DNA of 26,361 nt. Origin: Candidatus Poseidoniaceae archaeon (GTDB lineage Archaea > Thermoplasmatota > Poseidoniia > Poseidoniales > Poseidoniaceae). Made by a program: the position numbers and the translations under genes. The first letter of the stretch is position 1. The number at the start of each line of letters is the position of its first letter. Shown here piece after piece: positions 10,901-18,617 of this stretch. The notes beneath the pieces are model-generated. The model worked only from the letters and a program-made list of their open reading frames with translations, was not told the DNA's origin and searched no databases. The stretch is taken from the NCBI GenBank assembly GCA_949373265.1, contig CASICT010000005.1, positions 1 to 26,361 on the forward strand, given 5' to 3'.

Positions 10901-13900
10901 TTTCACCAGGGGCTCCTTCGTAATCCTGAACAGTGTAAACTTCATTGTCAGATAGGTCTGCATATAGAGTATGCAAATCTTCAGGTTCCAACGATGAGGT
11001 TAGCATTTGTGTAAGTAGAGCAATTGCCGCATTTGTTCTGTGGATACCTGTGCTTACAGAATCGAATTCTTCAATCAAATCGGAAGTATACCAGTAGTCA
11101 CCAACGATGTAATGAGTAGTGTTTTCTTCAGATTCAGTCATAGATCTGACATTGTTGTTGAATATTGCTTCAGCATCTAACTTGTTGGCAAAAGCATCTC
11201 CGACACATGATTCTGAATCATCCTTATCAGCAACACATGGTAGAGCAGTTCCATCATTGTAGACTTTGTACAACATTGGTGTATCAGTATCTACAAGACC
11301 ATTTTCTACAATTCTTCCTTCGGCAAATACAATATCGCCGTTTACCAAAGTAACCTCAAACATACGGTCGGTTACATCACTAGATTCTAAGTTGGTTTGA
11401 ATCTTTACAAACTCGCTAACTTGATCATCTGAGAGATGATTTCTAAGGGAGTTCATGAAAGACGGAGTGTGTGTGTTTGAATCGGTATTAGCCTCATTGT
11501 AAGACAGGTCAGCTGAAGATAATCTCCAGATGAACATTGCTGCCATATCCTCTTGGCTTCTTGCCATCAACATATTTCCAGTTGCAGGTATTCCGGACTG
11601 GAAGTTGTCAGCAACAGTTGGATGCTCGCCACTCTCTAAGGCTTGGAAACCATAATCCCACCATGATACGAATGCTGGTCTTTCGGAGTACTTGTCACTG
11701 GTATCTTGTTCGGATAACCAGTCAAATGCCAGATTCCATCCTTGATCATTGAATCCAGAACCAAACGCTCCTAGGTACCACTTGGAGTTACCATCATAAG
11801 GAGTATCGTCGAAAAGTGAGAAACCGAAATCATTCCATCGTAGAATATCAGGATAGATATTGTAGATTGTTTCATCCATTTCGCTTTCATGGGTCGATGA
11901 TGGCATACCAGCATCAAGTCCATAACTTGCATGCTGGCTCATTACCATAAGAAGAACCATACCGATTGCACTGAATTGTGGAGATTTCCATACTGCCTTT
12001 CTAGCATTTGAAATTCTTTCTCCAGGAGTTCGAATTCCCATTCTCCTCCAAGCGCGTGCCATGTTACCAGCGCCGCTGGCTTTCCACAAGATTACGATAC
12101 CCCAAGCGCCCATTACAGCCATTGCTGGTGCTGCGTTGAAAAGGAATCTGCCTGCAGACCATGCCATGTATGCAGCAATAAGAACCCACATACCAAGAAC
12201 GAGTCGAGGTTGGTTTTTCCTTACGACTCCATCCCAAACTGCTAGAATACCCATTACAATTGCAAGTATGAAAACGATTGGACCAAAGGCAGAGAACAGT
12301 TGTCCCCTCTTAGGAGCACTTGCTTCAGCAATTGTGCCGAATATCTTGTTCTTTGTGAAATATCCAGAACCAGTAGTAAGTACTTCCCAAGCACTTGATA
12401 TTTCGAGAAGTTGTAAAACGTATAGTGCTCCACCAAAAATAGCTCCACCTGTCGCTAGTGAACCAAGTACCAAAAGCCATGGTTTGTCACGGAATCCAGT
12501 TGTAATCCAGGCGATTGCCAATGTGAACCCTGCAATAAACAGCACAGGTAGAAGTCCTGTCGAGTTAAGTATCAAATCTAGTTGAGGATGACCATAGAAT
12601 GGTAAAACCATTAGGAATATAGTACCGAGCATCAGGATGTTAATTGTTGATAGAATTGTACTATCCTTTCTCCTTAGCATGTTCATTGCAACCTGTAGGG
12701 CATAGGCTAGGAAGATGATTGCAGGACCGTAAACGAATCCTTTCCATCCCAAAGCAACTATTCCGAAACAGACACCGGCTGCAATAGCATTTGCAGAAGC
12801 CTTTCTTCGTAGACGAAGAACTTCTGTCATTGCCTTGATTATTCCTGAAGGAGATGGACTTGTTTTTCTTGAAAGTCGATCATCTCCGCCAGCACTGATT
12901 GCTCGTAGATAGAACATGAACGCAGCGCTCAAGAATAGTAAGACGAACGAATCGTGGTCCGCCATAGCCCATGTAGACTTCTGAACGTGTGTTGGCATGA
13001 AGGCGATGAGCCAAGCGGCAATTACTCCTGCACCCTTTCCGAAATTGTCTTTTGCAATTCCTGCAATCGGGAATACAGTCAAAGCACCGAAAACAGCAGG
13101 TAGTGCAAGCATTGCATACCAAATAGCGTCACCGGAACCTAATCCTAAATTGGTCAGCAACATTGCACCAAGGGCCATAGACCAGGTGAACAATGGCGGA
13201 CGTGGATTGATACCACCTACTGGGTAGTTACGGTCTGCATCCCAAATTAGGTGAGCATTTTCTGCAACTACGTATTCAACAACTCTCTTCATGTACCAAG
13301 GGTCAGAGCCACCAGTTAAGTCCCAAGAATCTAATCCTGCTGAATTCATCGATGGTACAAAGTACCACTGAATACGAATTGTCAAGCCCAATAAGAAAGC
13401 GGTGAATGTCATAATTCCAGCCCAATGATTGGACCAAAATACACGTGCCTGACTAGGCTGGTGAATTTCACGGTTCATCCATCCACCGTATTCTTCGTGG
13501 GTGGAGAACCAATAGATCACGACACCGATGAAGAACGTTATTCCAAACCAAATCCATACTGCCCATGTTCCTTCAAGGCTAGTACTGGACCAATGTCCAG
13601 ACTCATATAGAGATGAGACGATGTAAAGAATCCACATTGCCCCAATAAACAAAGCACGAGTAAACCATCTCTCTGCACACATCCAAGCACAACATAGTGC
13701 TACAACACCTGTTAGTGCCGCTGGCCAGAAACCAATGTAGCCGTGATAATCGTCGCTAAAGCGAGCATCTGCGATGATGTCTAGTTGTCCAAGTCCGTTG
13801 AAGTAGTACAGTACTGCAATGTGTGTAGCAGCCCATACGCCCAATGCGATTTGCAAAGGCATAGTGGAGCGATTCCACATTGAGTCAACTGGCTTAATGT

Positions 13901-14519
13901 ATCCAAACCAACCCTTGTCTGTAGCAGGCGAGAGCACTCCACGAAGAAGAACTGCGCCAAGCATTCCAAGAATTACGAATATGGTTAGAGTGTTAAAGAA
14001 TACAAACCCAATTGTTTCTTGCCATGCAGATGTCCTGAGGTATTCTTCTCCTTCATGCAAGTAAGTCTTCGACTGTTCACTAGCTTGATTTATCGCAGCA
14101 GATATTGCAGTCCAAAGGCCAACAGCAGAGAAAATCAATACTGTATTCCACTCATGCCTACCTTTCGAGTCCAGTAGATAGCCACCAAACATTACAATGA
14201 AGAAAATTAAACCTACAAGATTTGAATCAGAATACATAGCGGCTCCTTCAGAGAGAACGAGAGTAACAATCAGGGTGACGAGGGAAAGTGTCGCCGCTGA
14301 AATGTTAATGAGTTCATTCTGTTTCATGACACGAGGTGCCATTCCAAGCGTTGCAGCAATAGCAATTACTGCAAACGTTTTCATTTCATTCATCTCAAGA
14401 ACCAAACCAAAGTTCAGTCCATAGTCAGCAAGAAGCGCCATCAAAATTGCAAGGGGGGCAATCAGCCATCCCAGCATAGCGTTTGACGCTTCGTTTTGGT
14501 TGTCGGATTCGTTCGACAT
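4944..14519 (-). CDS. aglB: Giant AglB/STT3-type oligosaccharyltransferase with extra N-terminal membrane module and repeat ectodomain
   Basis: AglB transfers a lipid-linked glycan to Asn in N-x-S/T sequons on the outer face of the membrane. Start: GAGGG lies about 7 bases before the ATG at 14519 but abuts the one at 14525, so 14519 (3191 residues) is preferred. STT3 hallmarks are GGSDPWYMKR (Asp406), ADHDSF (Asp521-His522-Asp523) and the signature WWDYG at 953-957. The first acidic motif normally lies within the first ~50-100 residues; here about 370 residues with roughly ten hydrophobic segments precede the core. From ~1400 to ~2900, a series of ~90-120-residue units with TDENGxF...PxGxW patterns resembles carboxypeptidase-regulatory/CNA-B-like domains. 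NEW3/CARDB-like Ig units follow, then a final transmembrane helix and a basic tail (KTARKGSSGKF). Typical AglB proteins are about 800-1000 residues. The family call is firm; the roles of the extra parts are unknown. Confidence 0.93.
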   Translation of the reverse strand: MSNESDNQNEASNAMLGWLIAPLAILMALLADYGLNFGLVLEMNEMKTFAVIAIAATLGMAPRVMKQNELINISAATLSLVTLIVTLVLSEGAAMYSDSNLVGLIFFIVMFGGYLLDSKGRHEWNTVLIFSAVGLWTAISAAINQASEQSKTYLHEGEEYLRTSAWQETIGFVFFNTLTIFVILGMLGAVLLRGVLSPATDKGWFGYIKPVDSMWNRSTMPLQIALGVWAATHIAVLYYFNGLGQLDIIADARFSDDYHGYIGFWPAALTGVVALCCAWMCAERWFTRALFIGAMWILYIVSSLYESGHWSSTSLEGTWAVWIWFGITFFIGVVIYWFSTHEEYGGWMNREIHQPSQARVFWSNHWAGIMTFTAFLLGLTIRIQWYFVPSMNSAGLDSWDLTGGSDPWYMKRVVEYVVAENAHLIWDADRNYPVGGINPRPPLFTWSMALGAMLLTNLGLGSGDAIWYAMLALPAVFGALTVFPIAGIAKDNFGKGAGVIAAWLIAFMPTHVQKSTWAMADHDSFVLLFLSAAFMFYLRAISAGGDDRLSRKTSPSPSGIIKAMTEVLRLRRKASANAIAAGVCFGIVALGWKGFVYGPAIIFLAYALQVAMNMLRRKDSTILSTINILMLGTIFLMVLPFYGHPQLDLILNSTGLLPVLFIAGFTLAIAWITTGFRDKPWLLVLGSLATGGAIFGGALYVLQLLEISSAWEVLTTGSGYFTKNKIFGTIAEASAPKRGQLFSAFGPIVFILAIVMGILAVWDGVVRKNQPRLVLGMWVLIAAYMAWSAGRFLFNAAPAMAVMGAWGIVILWKASGAGNMARAWRRMGIRTPGERISNARKAVWKSPQFSAIGMVLLMVMSQHASYGLDAGMPSSTHESEMDETIYNIYPDILRWNDFGFSLFDDTPYDGNSKWYLGAFGSGFNDQGWNLAFDWLSEQDTSDKYSERPAFVSWWDYGFQALESGEHPTVADNFQSGIPATGNMLMARSQEDMAAMFIWRLSSADLSYNEANTDSNTHTPSFMNSLRNHLSDDQVSEFVKIQTNLESSDVTDRMFEVTLVNGDIVFAEGRIVENGLVDTDTPMLYKVYNDGTALPCVADKDDSESCVGDAFANKLDAEAIFNNNVRSMTESEENTTHYIVGDYWYTSDLIEEFDSVSTGIHRTNAAIALLTQMLTSSLEPEDLHTLYADLSDNEVYTVQDYEGAPGEMITRDHEIRYLGIDSKLYPRGGLYSQYNGGSPSGIFSAPAHLSGQDLYTFMDEVYMTSRGQFNDEMTSEEFGEESRKDMLNQQSGATFDPLNLVDIRYDHKPAFFDTMLARAYIGYGASSLGFETTEQPGQHLMPEYASGTADSMMVNALPLPGAMMNHFVISNWYDTDDETNSFYEANTFVKILKYYSGSEVSGTVTMSDDGQPLPNVRLLIERDAFSGEDDEDKDSDTYWIPIGFTDSDENGEWSYTVPAGKIRVSAYAGEYNDVEAKDAFSTGQYTTPGNVKPFVTDLTQDTNSDRTTNLLTALLGNVANMTWMGESTENITGQEADGDVDFDGNFDIVVKSSGISGTVTWSGHESFEGQALDDVEFILRNIWDMTDNYSVTTTSGSFTTESGESRIIPGTGEVTFSSNGSFDTQGNTGIVRGFTGNYTRLVLDGRSYTSNATFDGSGSIVASWIDYNAPACDSETTDNVTSVTLPTWNETDDNGTTTNTHIACLTDDADTYLFEGIVNASGRMTADGQVTIVKFLEDETFEGTGVFEGIGTANGTGQFIGEGTFSGPMVAPGSFYKTGLMPGTYNMIAVMQNGREILLPSPVEVSIGPSTGLDMKMPGSIFEDILYADFYTDGSPTPLNNTTIELLDFDLADGTAPIQIVTDENGSFSYGPLSTGDYQWRVDIDDDGWFEVEENFSVGMDSENVTLAVSVPTLRDLVITLDAGATGLDLTNKTLTFTNIESTDLNEFKITADSDENGVVYVEIPMGQWIISDETNDDYVLWHEIEVTTEDVALDLEYVVSVWVNGTIWSYDELLVSEGLYESPSDIPEGDREAASNVGITARSGLIVLETISDKNGSYSLRLPEGVIFHVTADSFLNSDRTLTAGMLINNASLVTETDLFLTSTEIVRGTVWLRDNSTGVAWTNGVSGAMDVEVIATGENGLQWQDELDEEGTFLMHLTSGNWTFTVSNSDMNVEPVVIDTENYSEVVYLIADPANITLNFHVYLDTNLDGVWSNGTAIAPEFTLKAINNFGLDLEVTEDMYDSETGELNVELSIGSYVVSMIDDNPRDENASEYRRQATGLPTINLGFENPDDSIEIMFAPDYLVSGTVLMENGFTLNDSLVWLKTESGDDFYSLETDENGTFAAYVPQGDWIVEVAEYQTDSNVSEIFRDAITIDSAISDIIWKTKTSMPVSMQLQEAQTGVNITSTRVTAVSLDGLGNVSLGPSDNSGMISELLMPGNWTLAIELTGNLEMWTLAEGVYNSADATVNGTWDAGLVLVDKSVKVGGKLFWDLDGNDLPSSGEGIADVNVSITSESGLNETLVTDEDGVWSLFVPIRDNYTVVAMKEGFANVTFTDGNNSFYTVNDTHESRDFEMDAGMVSVSGNITDIRGASTRLDGATITLHPTSGIIRESVTISSTSYENNTLSWSGVVLPGNWVVVVEGTDSNDNGGGIVIGLLEASVQDGASIDLVMETGGRLLVTSSWENIDSISFTAGDVMDGVDVEIDVGDGMSWITQFDDDGELEFLLPACDEVNCVELDSKFETVQHELNLTMNYTSGISATIMQDTAEDRVMTFNKKVNSDLLVEVLMVNNENSNGTENIIAVADDKNGYDVITLKLGLTYNGIEISDDFTAKSSLGVSTDSNDWTIEYLDDSGDDENWTSIMNLELGIGVNNSDLNQVLYRELDVRITLPLQNQSRTIADGHAVNMMFVSDSSINEVSVRVNVPQQYNISIGEIDAQIGVGAGGESLVTLTISNFGNGDDNVTIVPSLDQDCIDDGWQITPPVSIIPVAPDNPKDQSFTIFAGTNTTQSTCKVDFTAESSGDFATQDVSTVALVSVADLAIISSLIEPLPADAIANTDGIFRIPIENRGFLTASEVIVSIEGAQTGTDYPMQSTTIVVPAKVGDVNGVAYAEFGYSNLPPGQSYLVVNVTVVGTPATEDTLSEDFKIKFSNLAEEGENSYLIWVIIGLTILVLYGGFKTARKGSSGKF

Positions 14520-14673
14520 AATCATTCCCTCTTGGTATCAAACTGCAGCCGTAAGGCTGTAGCGTTGCGGGCACCAAAGGCCCCCTTTTATGCGTTCCCT
14601 TACCCCGAAATAACCAGAATGCTTAGACTGGGGCCAGAAAAGAGGTACTGAGAGGCTGCAGTGGAAATAATGG
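14520..14673 (-). promoter_or_regulatory. aglB promoter and leader with TATA-like box and small hairpin
   Basis: The minus strand carries CATAAAAG (14585-14592), a good archaeal TATA-like box; a transcription start about 26 bases on would fall near 14562 and leave a leader of ~43 bases. That leader contains a perfect 5-bp stem, CAGCC-TTAC-GGCTG (14546-14559), and then AGAGGG as ribosome binding site before the chosen ATG. The part nearer purD has no ORF or RNA gene I can recognise. The hairpin next to the binding site could affect translation, but this is inference. Confidence 0.45.
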
Positions 14674-15924
14674 TCAAAGTGCCTTGTGACCAATATCACG
14701 GCGGAAGTGTGAGCCAGACAATTCAATCTGCTCAATCAATGCATACGCCTTATGGGCTGCATCTTCAAGAGTACCAGATATTGCTGTGCACGAAAGTACT
14801 CGCCCTCCACTTGAAACAAGTTGGCCATTTTCCATCTTTGTACCAGCATGATTAACCCAAGATTCTAGGTTCGATTCTGGAACATTATTAATCACTCTTC
14901 CTTTCTCTACAGCCCCCGGATAATTTTCGGCGCCAAGCACAACTGTGAGAGCATGCTTGTCAAGGATCTTCACATCGATAGTCGATAATTTATCACATGC
15001 AGCAGCATTCAATAATTCACCCAAATCAGATTCGATTAGTGGAATTGTAATTTGGCATTCCGGGTCACCAAACCTGACATTGAATTCCACCACATAGGGG
15101 TCATTATTTTCATCGATCATTAAACCGATATAAAGTACTCCACGATAGGGTACTCTTCGTGACGAAAGAGCATTATGCATCGGCTCAACTATTCGTTCAA
15201 TCGTCTTAGTACGAACTTCTTCAGTGTAAATCGGAGCTGGAGCATATGCACCCATACCACCAGTATTTCGGCCAAGGTCACCCTCGAACTCCCTTTTGTG
15301 GTCTTGACTAGCAGGCAGGCAAACAAAGCCACTGGCATCCATTACCACCAGCATGCTTGCCTCATCCCCGGGTAAGAAGTCTTCTAGCAGCACTCGGCCA
15401 TCAGATAAGATTGAATCTTGAATAAATTGTTTTGCCTCATCCCTATCTTCAGTTACGACTACGCCTTTTCCTCCAGCCAAGACATCACGCTTTACAACCC
15501 AAGGGCTACCTGAAAAGTCATCTAGAGAAGCATCGATGTCACTGTCTTTTCCAAGAACATGGAATGCAGCAGTTGGCACATTATTTTGTGCCATTACCTG
15601 TTTGGCATGTAATTTACTACCCTCTAATCTTGCAAGGGCCGCAACTGGACCAAAACAAGGAATATCCATATTTCCAAGTTGGTCAGCAAGACCTCCACAA
15701 AGAGGTCCCTCTGGACCGGCCACTACAAAATCTACATCGAGTTGAAATGCTAAGTGAATCAAGTCACCAACTTCACTAAATGAGTGATTAGTAGCGATTT
15801 CAGCAGTCCCTGCATTACCTGGTGCGCAATGGATTTCACTTATCGATTCACTTCTAGCAAGACCAAGGCAAAGGGCGTGTTCACGACCTCCACCTCCTAC
15901 TACTAAGACCGACATTCCTGCCAT
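14674..15924 (-). CDS. purD: Phosphoribosylamine--glycine ligase (GAR synthetase)
   Basis: PurD joins glycine to 5-phosphoribosylamine using ATP, the second step of de novo purine synthesis, in the cytosol. The protein shows the N-domain start SVLVVGGGGREHA (residues ~4-17), the ATP-grasp segment VVKRDVLAGGKGV (~143-155), NTGGMGAY (~220-227), the metal/ATP-binding EFNVRFGDPE (~280-289) and the usual C-terminal ending FRRDIG. At 416 residues it is near the family's usual ~420-430. The frame extends upstream to 16026, but that part does not resemble PurD and would overlap carS. Minus-strand GGCTTATGAG (15945-15954) lies ~25 bases before the ATG at 15924, which suggests a leaderless transcript starting MAGMSVLVV; the next ATG, at 15915, is the alternative. 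It is divergent from carS. Confidence 0.95.
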   Translation of the reverse strand: MAGMSVLVVGGGGREHALCLGLARSESISEIHCAPGNAGTAEIATNHSFSEVGDLIHLAFQLDVDFVVAGPEGPLCGGLADQLGNMDIPCFGPVAALARLEGSKLHAKQVMAQNNVPTAAFHVLGKDSDIDASLDDFSGSPWVVKRDVLAGGKGVVVTEDRDEAKQFIQDSILSDGRVLLEDFLPGDEASMLVVMDASGFVCLPASQDHKREFEGDLGRNTGGMGAYAPAPIYTEEVRTKTIERIVEPMHNALSSRRVPYRGVLYIGLMIDENNDPYVVEFNVRFGDPECQITIPLIESDLGELLNAAACDKLSTIDVKILDKHALTVVLGAENYPGAVEKGRVINNVPESNLESWVNHAGTKMENGQLVSSGGRVLSCTAISGTLEDAAHKAYALIEQIELSGSHFRRDIGHKAL

Positions 15925-16012
15925 GTTCGTGCCATTGGAGAGCGGCTCATAAGCCCATCGTGTTGAAAAAAACGCCATTGGGTTCAAAGACCGTGCGCTA
16001 CGCCCCTTTTGT

Positions 16013-16621
16013 ATGTCTGATTTCAATTACTTCGAAATGATGCTATTCACGCTGTGGATTTATCTTCCTGGGTTCCTAGTGAATACATTTGCAATGATGT
16101 GGGGTAAGTGGCTGCCAAAGACAGGGTATGGACCTTGGCCAATAGATGGAGGACGCATCCATAAAGATGGGAATCGAATGCTAGGCGATGGTAAAACTTG
16201 GAATGGATTGATTGGGGGATCTGTGACGAGTGGTCTTCTTTGCTGGTCAATGACCATGGTTCCTGAAAGTTGGATTTTCATATCCCCCGTCGAAGCAGCA
16301 ACTGGATGGGCTACAAGTGCATTCCTAGTAGGGACATTTCTTGGATTTACCAGCCTAGTAGGTGACTCTACCGGCTCATATTTCAAACGCCGAAAGGGCA
16401 TGAAGAGAGAAGGGGATGTTTCTAGTAAGGCCCCACTCCTAGACACCTTACCATTTGCAATATCTGTATTTGTATTCGGTCAAATATTCTTAACAAATTC
16501 CGCACATGGTGACAGAGATTTACTCATTCCAATGGCGCTATTAATAGCCATTACACCGATATTGCACCGTTCATTCAACCTAATCGGATACAAGATTGGA
16601 TGGAAAGATGTGCCTTATTGA
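16013..16621 (+). CDS. carS: CDP-archaeol synthase (CTP:2,3-di-O-geranylgeranylglycerol-1-phosphate cytidylyltransferase)
   Basis: CarS activates the unsaturated archaeal diether lipid precursor with CTP to make CDP-archaeol, before polar head groups are added in the membrane. The 202-residue protein has about five hydrophobic segments. It shows the family pattern: an N-terminal helix ending in GFLVNTFAMM, then PIDGG, RMLGDGKTWNGLIGG (residues ~56-70), and later VGDSTGSYFKRRKGMKREGD followed by LLDTLPF. This is the arrangement of the CarS/DUF46 family, related to bacterial CdsA. It is slightly longer than the common ~170-180 residues. The start codon lies about 90 bases from the purD start on the other strand, so the two share a short divergent promoter region. 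There is no clear ribosome binding site, so the transcript may be leaderless. A good marker that the DNA is archaeal. Confidence 0.92.
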   Translation: MSDFNYFEMMLFTLWIYLPGFLVNTFAMMWGKWLPKTGYGPWPIDGGRIHKDGNRMLGDGKTWNGLIGGSVTSGLLCWSMTMVPESWIFISPVEAATGWATSAFLVGTFLGFTSLVGDSTGSYFKRRKGMKREGDVSSKAPLLDTLPFAISVFVFGQIFLTNSAHGDRDLLIPMALLIAITPILHRSFNLIGYKIGWKDVPY

Positions 16622-16671
16622 TGAAGAAAAAAGGGGTTTCATTCATTTGCTAGGACTTTTGTCGCCTAGAT

Positions 16672-17202
16672 ATGCGAAGAGCCATTTTTCTAGCAATCAT
16701 GCTATCAATCAGCATACCATTCGTTTCAGCAACCGACATCAGTTCCAACGATGAGTACGATTCCACGGGATTACTATCTGGCGAATACTCTGTAAAAGAT
16801 GGAGCAACATGGACTGTTTCTGGAAACTATGATGTTGCAGATGAAACTAGTATTGTCATCGAAGAAGGCGCTACTATGGTAATTAGTGGTTCAATGAATG
16901 CTGTATCTACGCCCCAATTAAATCTAAACGGGACATCAAGTGTAATCGTACCAATTGCCAACCTAGGTCCGAACGGTACTATGCGCATTATCTTCGCCGA
17001 GGAAGTAATATTCAACACAACCATAGAAATTAACGGAGTTTCAACAGAAGATTGGACTGGAAATCAATTCGATTGGATTGGTAACATGGACGTAGAGACT
17101 ATCACTGTCAATTTCTCACATTACACCTTCCAAGTGGTTGCAATTAGCGAGATTCAATTAGCACCTGAAGGTTCTACCCCCCGAATCAAGAGCCCCTGCT
17201 GA
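16672..17202 (+). pseudogene. Secreted repeat protein, N-terminal part (frame broken near its 3' end)
   Basis: The first 176 codons of what appears to be one gene that continues at 17204 in the next frame. The start MRRAIFLAIMLSISIPFVSA is a clear signal peptide, with cleavage likely after SA at ~20-21. The mature part is rich in short beta repeats of the type GATWTVSGNYDV and GATMVISGSM, similar to the opening of the beta-helix protein at the left end of the window. The frame ends with TGA at 17200-17202, shortly after a run of six C (17177-17182). Removing one C joins it directly to the next frame and gives a smooth sequence with no stop (STPESRAPADLSGEG). I favour a sequencing or assembly indel over a true pseudogene, but a real mutation or phase variation is possible. 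Function unknown; probably a cell-surface protein. Confidence 0.75.
17177..17182 (+). other. Run of six C at the frameshift point
   Basis: This homopolymer is where the reading frame of the 16672-18322 gene must shift. Upstream codons continue in the first frame for only seven more codons before TGA, while the second frame is open right through this run. A five-C run would restore one continuous frame. Homopolymer runs are common sites of sequencing error and of replication slippage. Confidence 0.6.
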
Positions 17203-17203
17203 T

Positions 17204-18322
17204 TTGTCTGGTGAAGGTATTTCGATATCAGTACCTGAAAGAGCAAAGGCTTGGAATATCGATGTACAGGGAACTCTGATTGTCACCGGATCTGTTTTTG
17301 CTGCTGAAATCTCATGCACAGGAACCTGTACTCTCAATGGTGCAGAAATGACTAGCACAAGCCCAATAGAAGTTACAGGTTCTATTACTGTGACCGATTC
17401 AGTATTTTCACATGTCCTAAGTGATGAGGATGTCATGGTATGGGATGATGCATCGATAACTTGGACTAACTCAACAGGCACCGGTGGTGAGACAGACAAT
17501 TGGGTACGAATGCTAACATCAAGAACGGTTGGAGTCGAGAATGGATATGTTGTCTTCTATGGATATGAGATGGGATATGATTCAAAAGACACCTCACCCT
17601 TGGTAGACAATAGTACATCCAATGCCACAAATCAAGGTGATAACATAATTGAAATCGCAAATGGTGACCGGGAAAGAATGGTTAGTTGGCAAGATGGAGA
17701 CGGATTATTGCATACTGAAAGTGCTAGCGGCAAAGTCGTTCTTTCAACACCCTGGGGTAATTACGAAAAGATAATTGAAGAGCTGCCTAAGGTTAACCAC
17801 TTTGATGTTGAATTAATTCTTCCTGAATTATCATTCGACAGTTTAGTTGCGAGTGATGATGAAAACAGTATAAACTCGAGACTAGGAGTAATGGCGACTA
17901 TTACCAATATTGGTAATGCCGATGCTAAATTCATCTTAGATTGTGTTGCAGATGGTGTCGATGCAAATGTAGGCACCACTGTCCCGTACACAGTAAAAGG
18001 TCAGGACACTATTGAAATTCCAATGAACTGGGATTCGGCCAAGGAAGGCGACCTTGCTCTCGAATGTACCATATTCGTACCATATCATTTCGAAGGCTAT
18101 GATGTAGCTGTAGCCGGTACTGCAACAACAGAATTGGTATCATGGAGTGAAGAGGACAATAATTCGGCAAACCTGTTCCTTCCAATTGTAATTGGAACAT
18201 TGGTTGCTTTAGTGCTATATGTAGTGATTACACGAATGAAATTGAATAAAGAAGTACCAAAGATGCACCTTACAGAGATAACAGAATCTGAAGATGACGA
18301 AGAAGTAGGAACTGTAGAGTGA
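17204..18322 (+). pseudogene. Secreted repeat protein, C-terminal part with membrane anchor
   Basis: The second part of the gene that begins at 16672. The open frame starts before 17204; the first usable codon is a TTG, with no ribosome binding site and no signal peptide, which argues that it is not a free-standing gene. Beta-repeat sequence of the same style continues (TLIVTGSVFAAEISCTGTC). It is followed at ~210-325 of this part by a CARDB/NEW3-like Ig domain (GVMATITNIGNADAKF), then one transmembrane helix (FLPIVIGTLVALVLYVVI) and an acidic cytoplasmic tail ending DDEEVGTVE. The repaired protein would have about 550 residues: signal peptide, beta-rich ectodomain, Ig-like domain, anchor. 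It converges with the small minus-strand gene only 16 bases away. No function can be assigned. Confidence 0.75.
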
Positions 18323-18337
18323 TTGGTAACAATCGGA

Positions 18338-18550
18338 TTAAGAGCGCATTACACGCCTGACTCTTACACTCATGACTTGTCCATTTATGATCTTCTGAAC
18401 TCTTGCCTCATTGCTCAATGCAATAGACTTCGAGCGAGTGTTTCTGCTCATCTTTCTTCTCGATAACCTGCGACGACTTTTGGGCTTACTAAGCGATAAA
18501 CCATCGGTATTCAAATCGGAACCATCGCTGTCAAAGGACCAGTTGACCAT
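18338..18550 (-). CDS. Small basic protein of unknown function (70 residues)
   Basis: I do not recognise this protein. It begins MVNWSFDSDGSD, is acidic and polar for about 15 residues, and then has a strongly basic stretch, KPKSRRRLSRRKMSRNTR (~22-39), followed by a mixed C-terminal part (ARVQKIINGQVMSVRVRR). No cysteines or membrane segment are visible. The basic stretch suggests binding to nucleic acid or the ribosome, but this is inference. Support for a real gene: minus-strand TTTATATC (18572-18579) is a near-ideal archaeal TATA box centred ~25 bases before the ATG at 18550, as expected for a leaderless transcript, and the frame fills a gap between convergent and tandem neighbours. The frame also opens with a TTG at 18556, which is less likely as the start. 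Confidence 0.6.
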   Translation of the reverse strand: MVNWSFDSDGSDLNTDGLSLSKPKSRRRLSRRKMSRNTRSKSIALSNEARVQKIINGQVMSVRVRRVMRS

Positions 18551-18571
18551 GCTCAATTCATCTAGGTAGCA

Positions 18572-18579
18572 GATATAAA
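18572..18579 (-). promoter_or_regulatory. TATA box of the small basic protein gene
   Basis: Minus-strand TTTATATC, in an AT-rich setting, is centred about 25 bases before the ATG at 18550. This is the usual spacing from an archaeal TATA box to a transcription start, so the start site and start codon would coincide. Confidence 0.55.
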
Positions 18580-18617
18580 CAGTTGTTTAATGATACATCT
18601 GTATCAACAATGAATTA

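Noticed and set aside
12061..12585. 174-codon plus-strand open frame
   Set aside because: It is antisense to the membrane part of aglB; long antisense frames are expected from the codon bias of such genes.
15925..16026. Upstream extension of purD
   Set aside because: It would overlap carS, and the added residues do not resemble the PurD N-terminus.
17160..17210. Programmed +1 frameshift joining the two halves of the secreted gene
   Set aside because: The run of C is followed by ordinary codons, and I see no stimulatory structure; an indel is simpler. It is not excluded.
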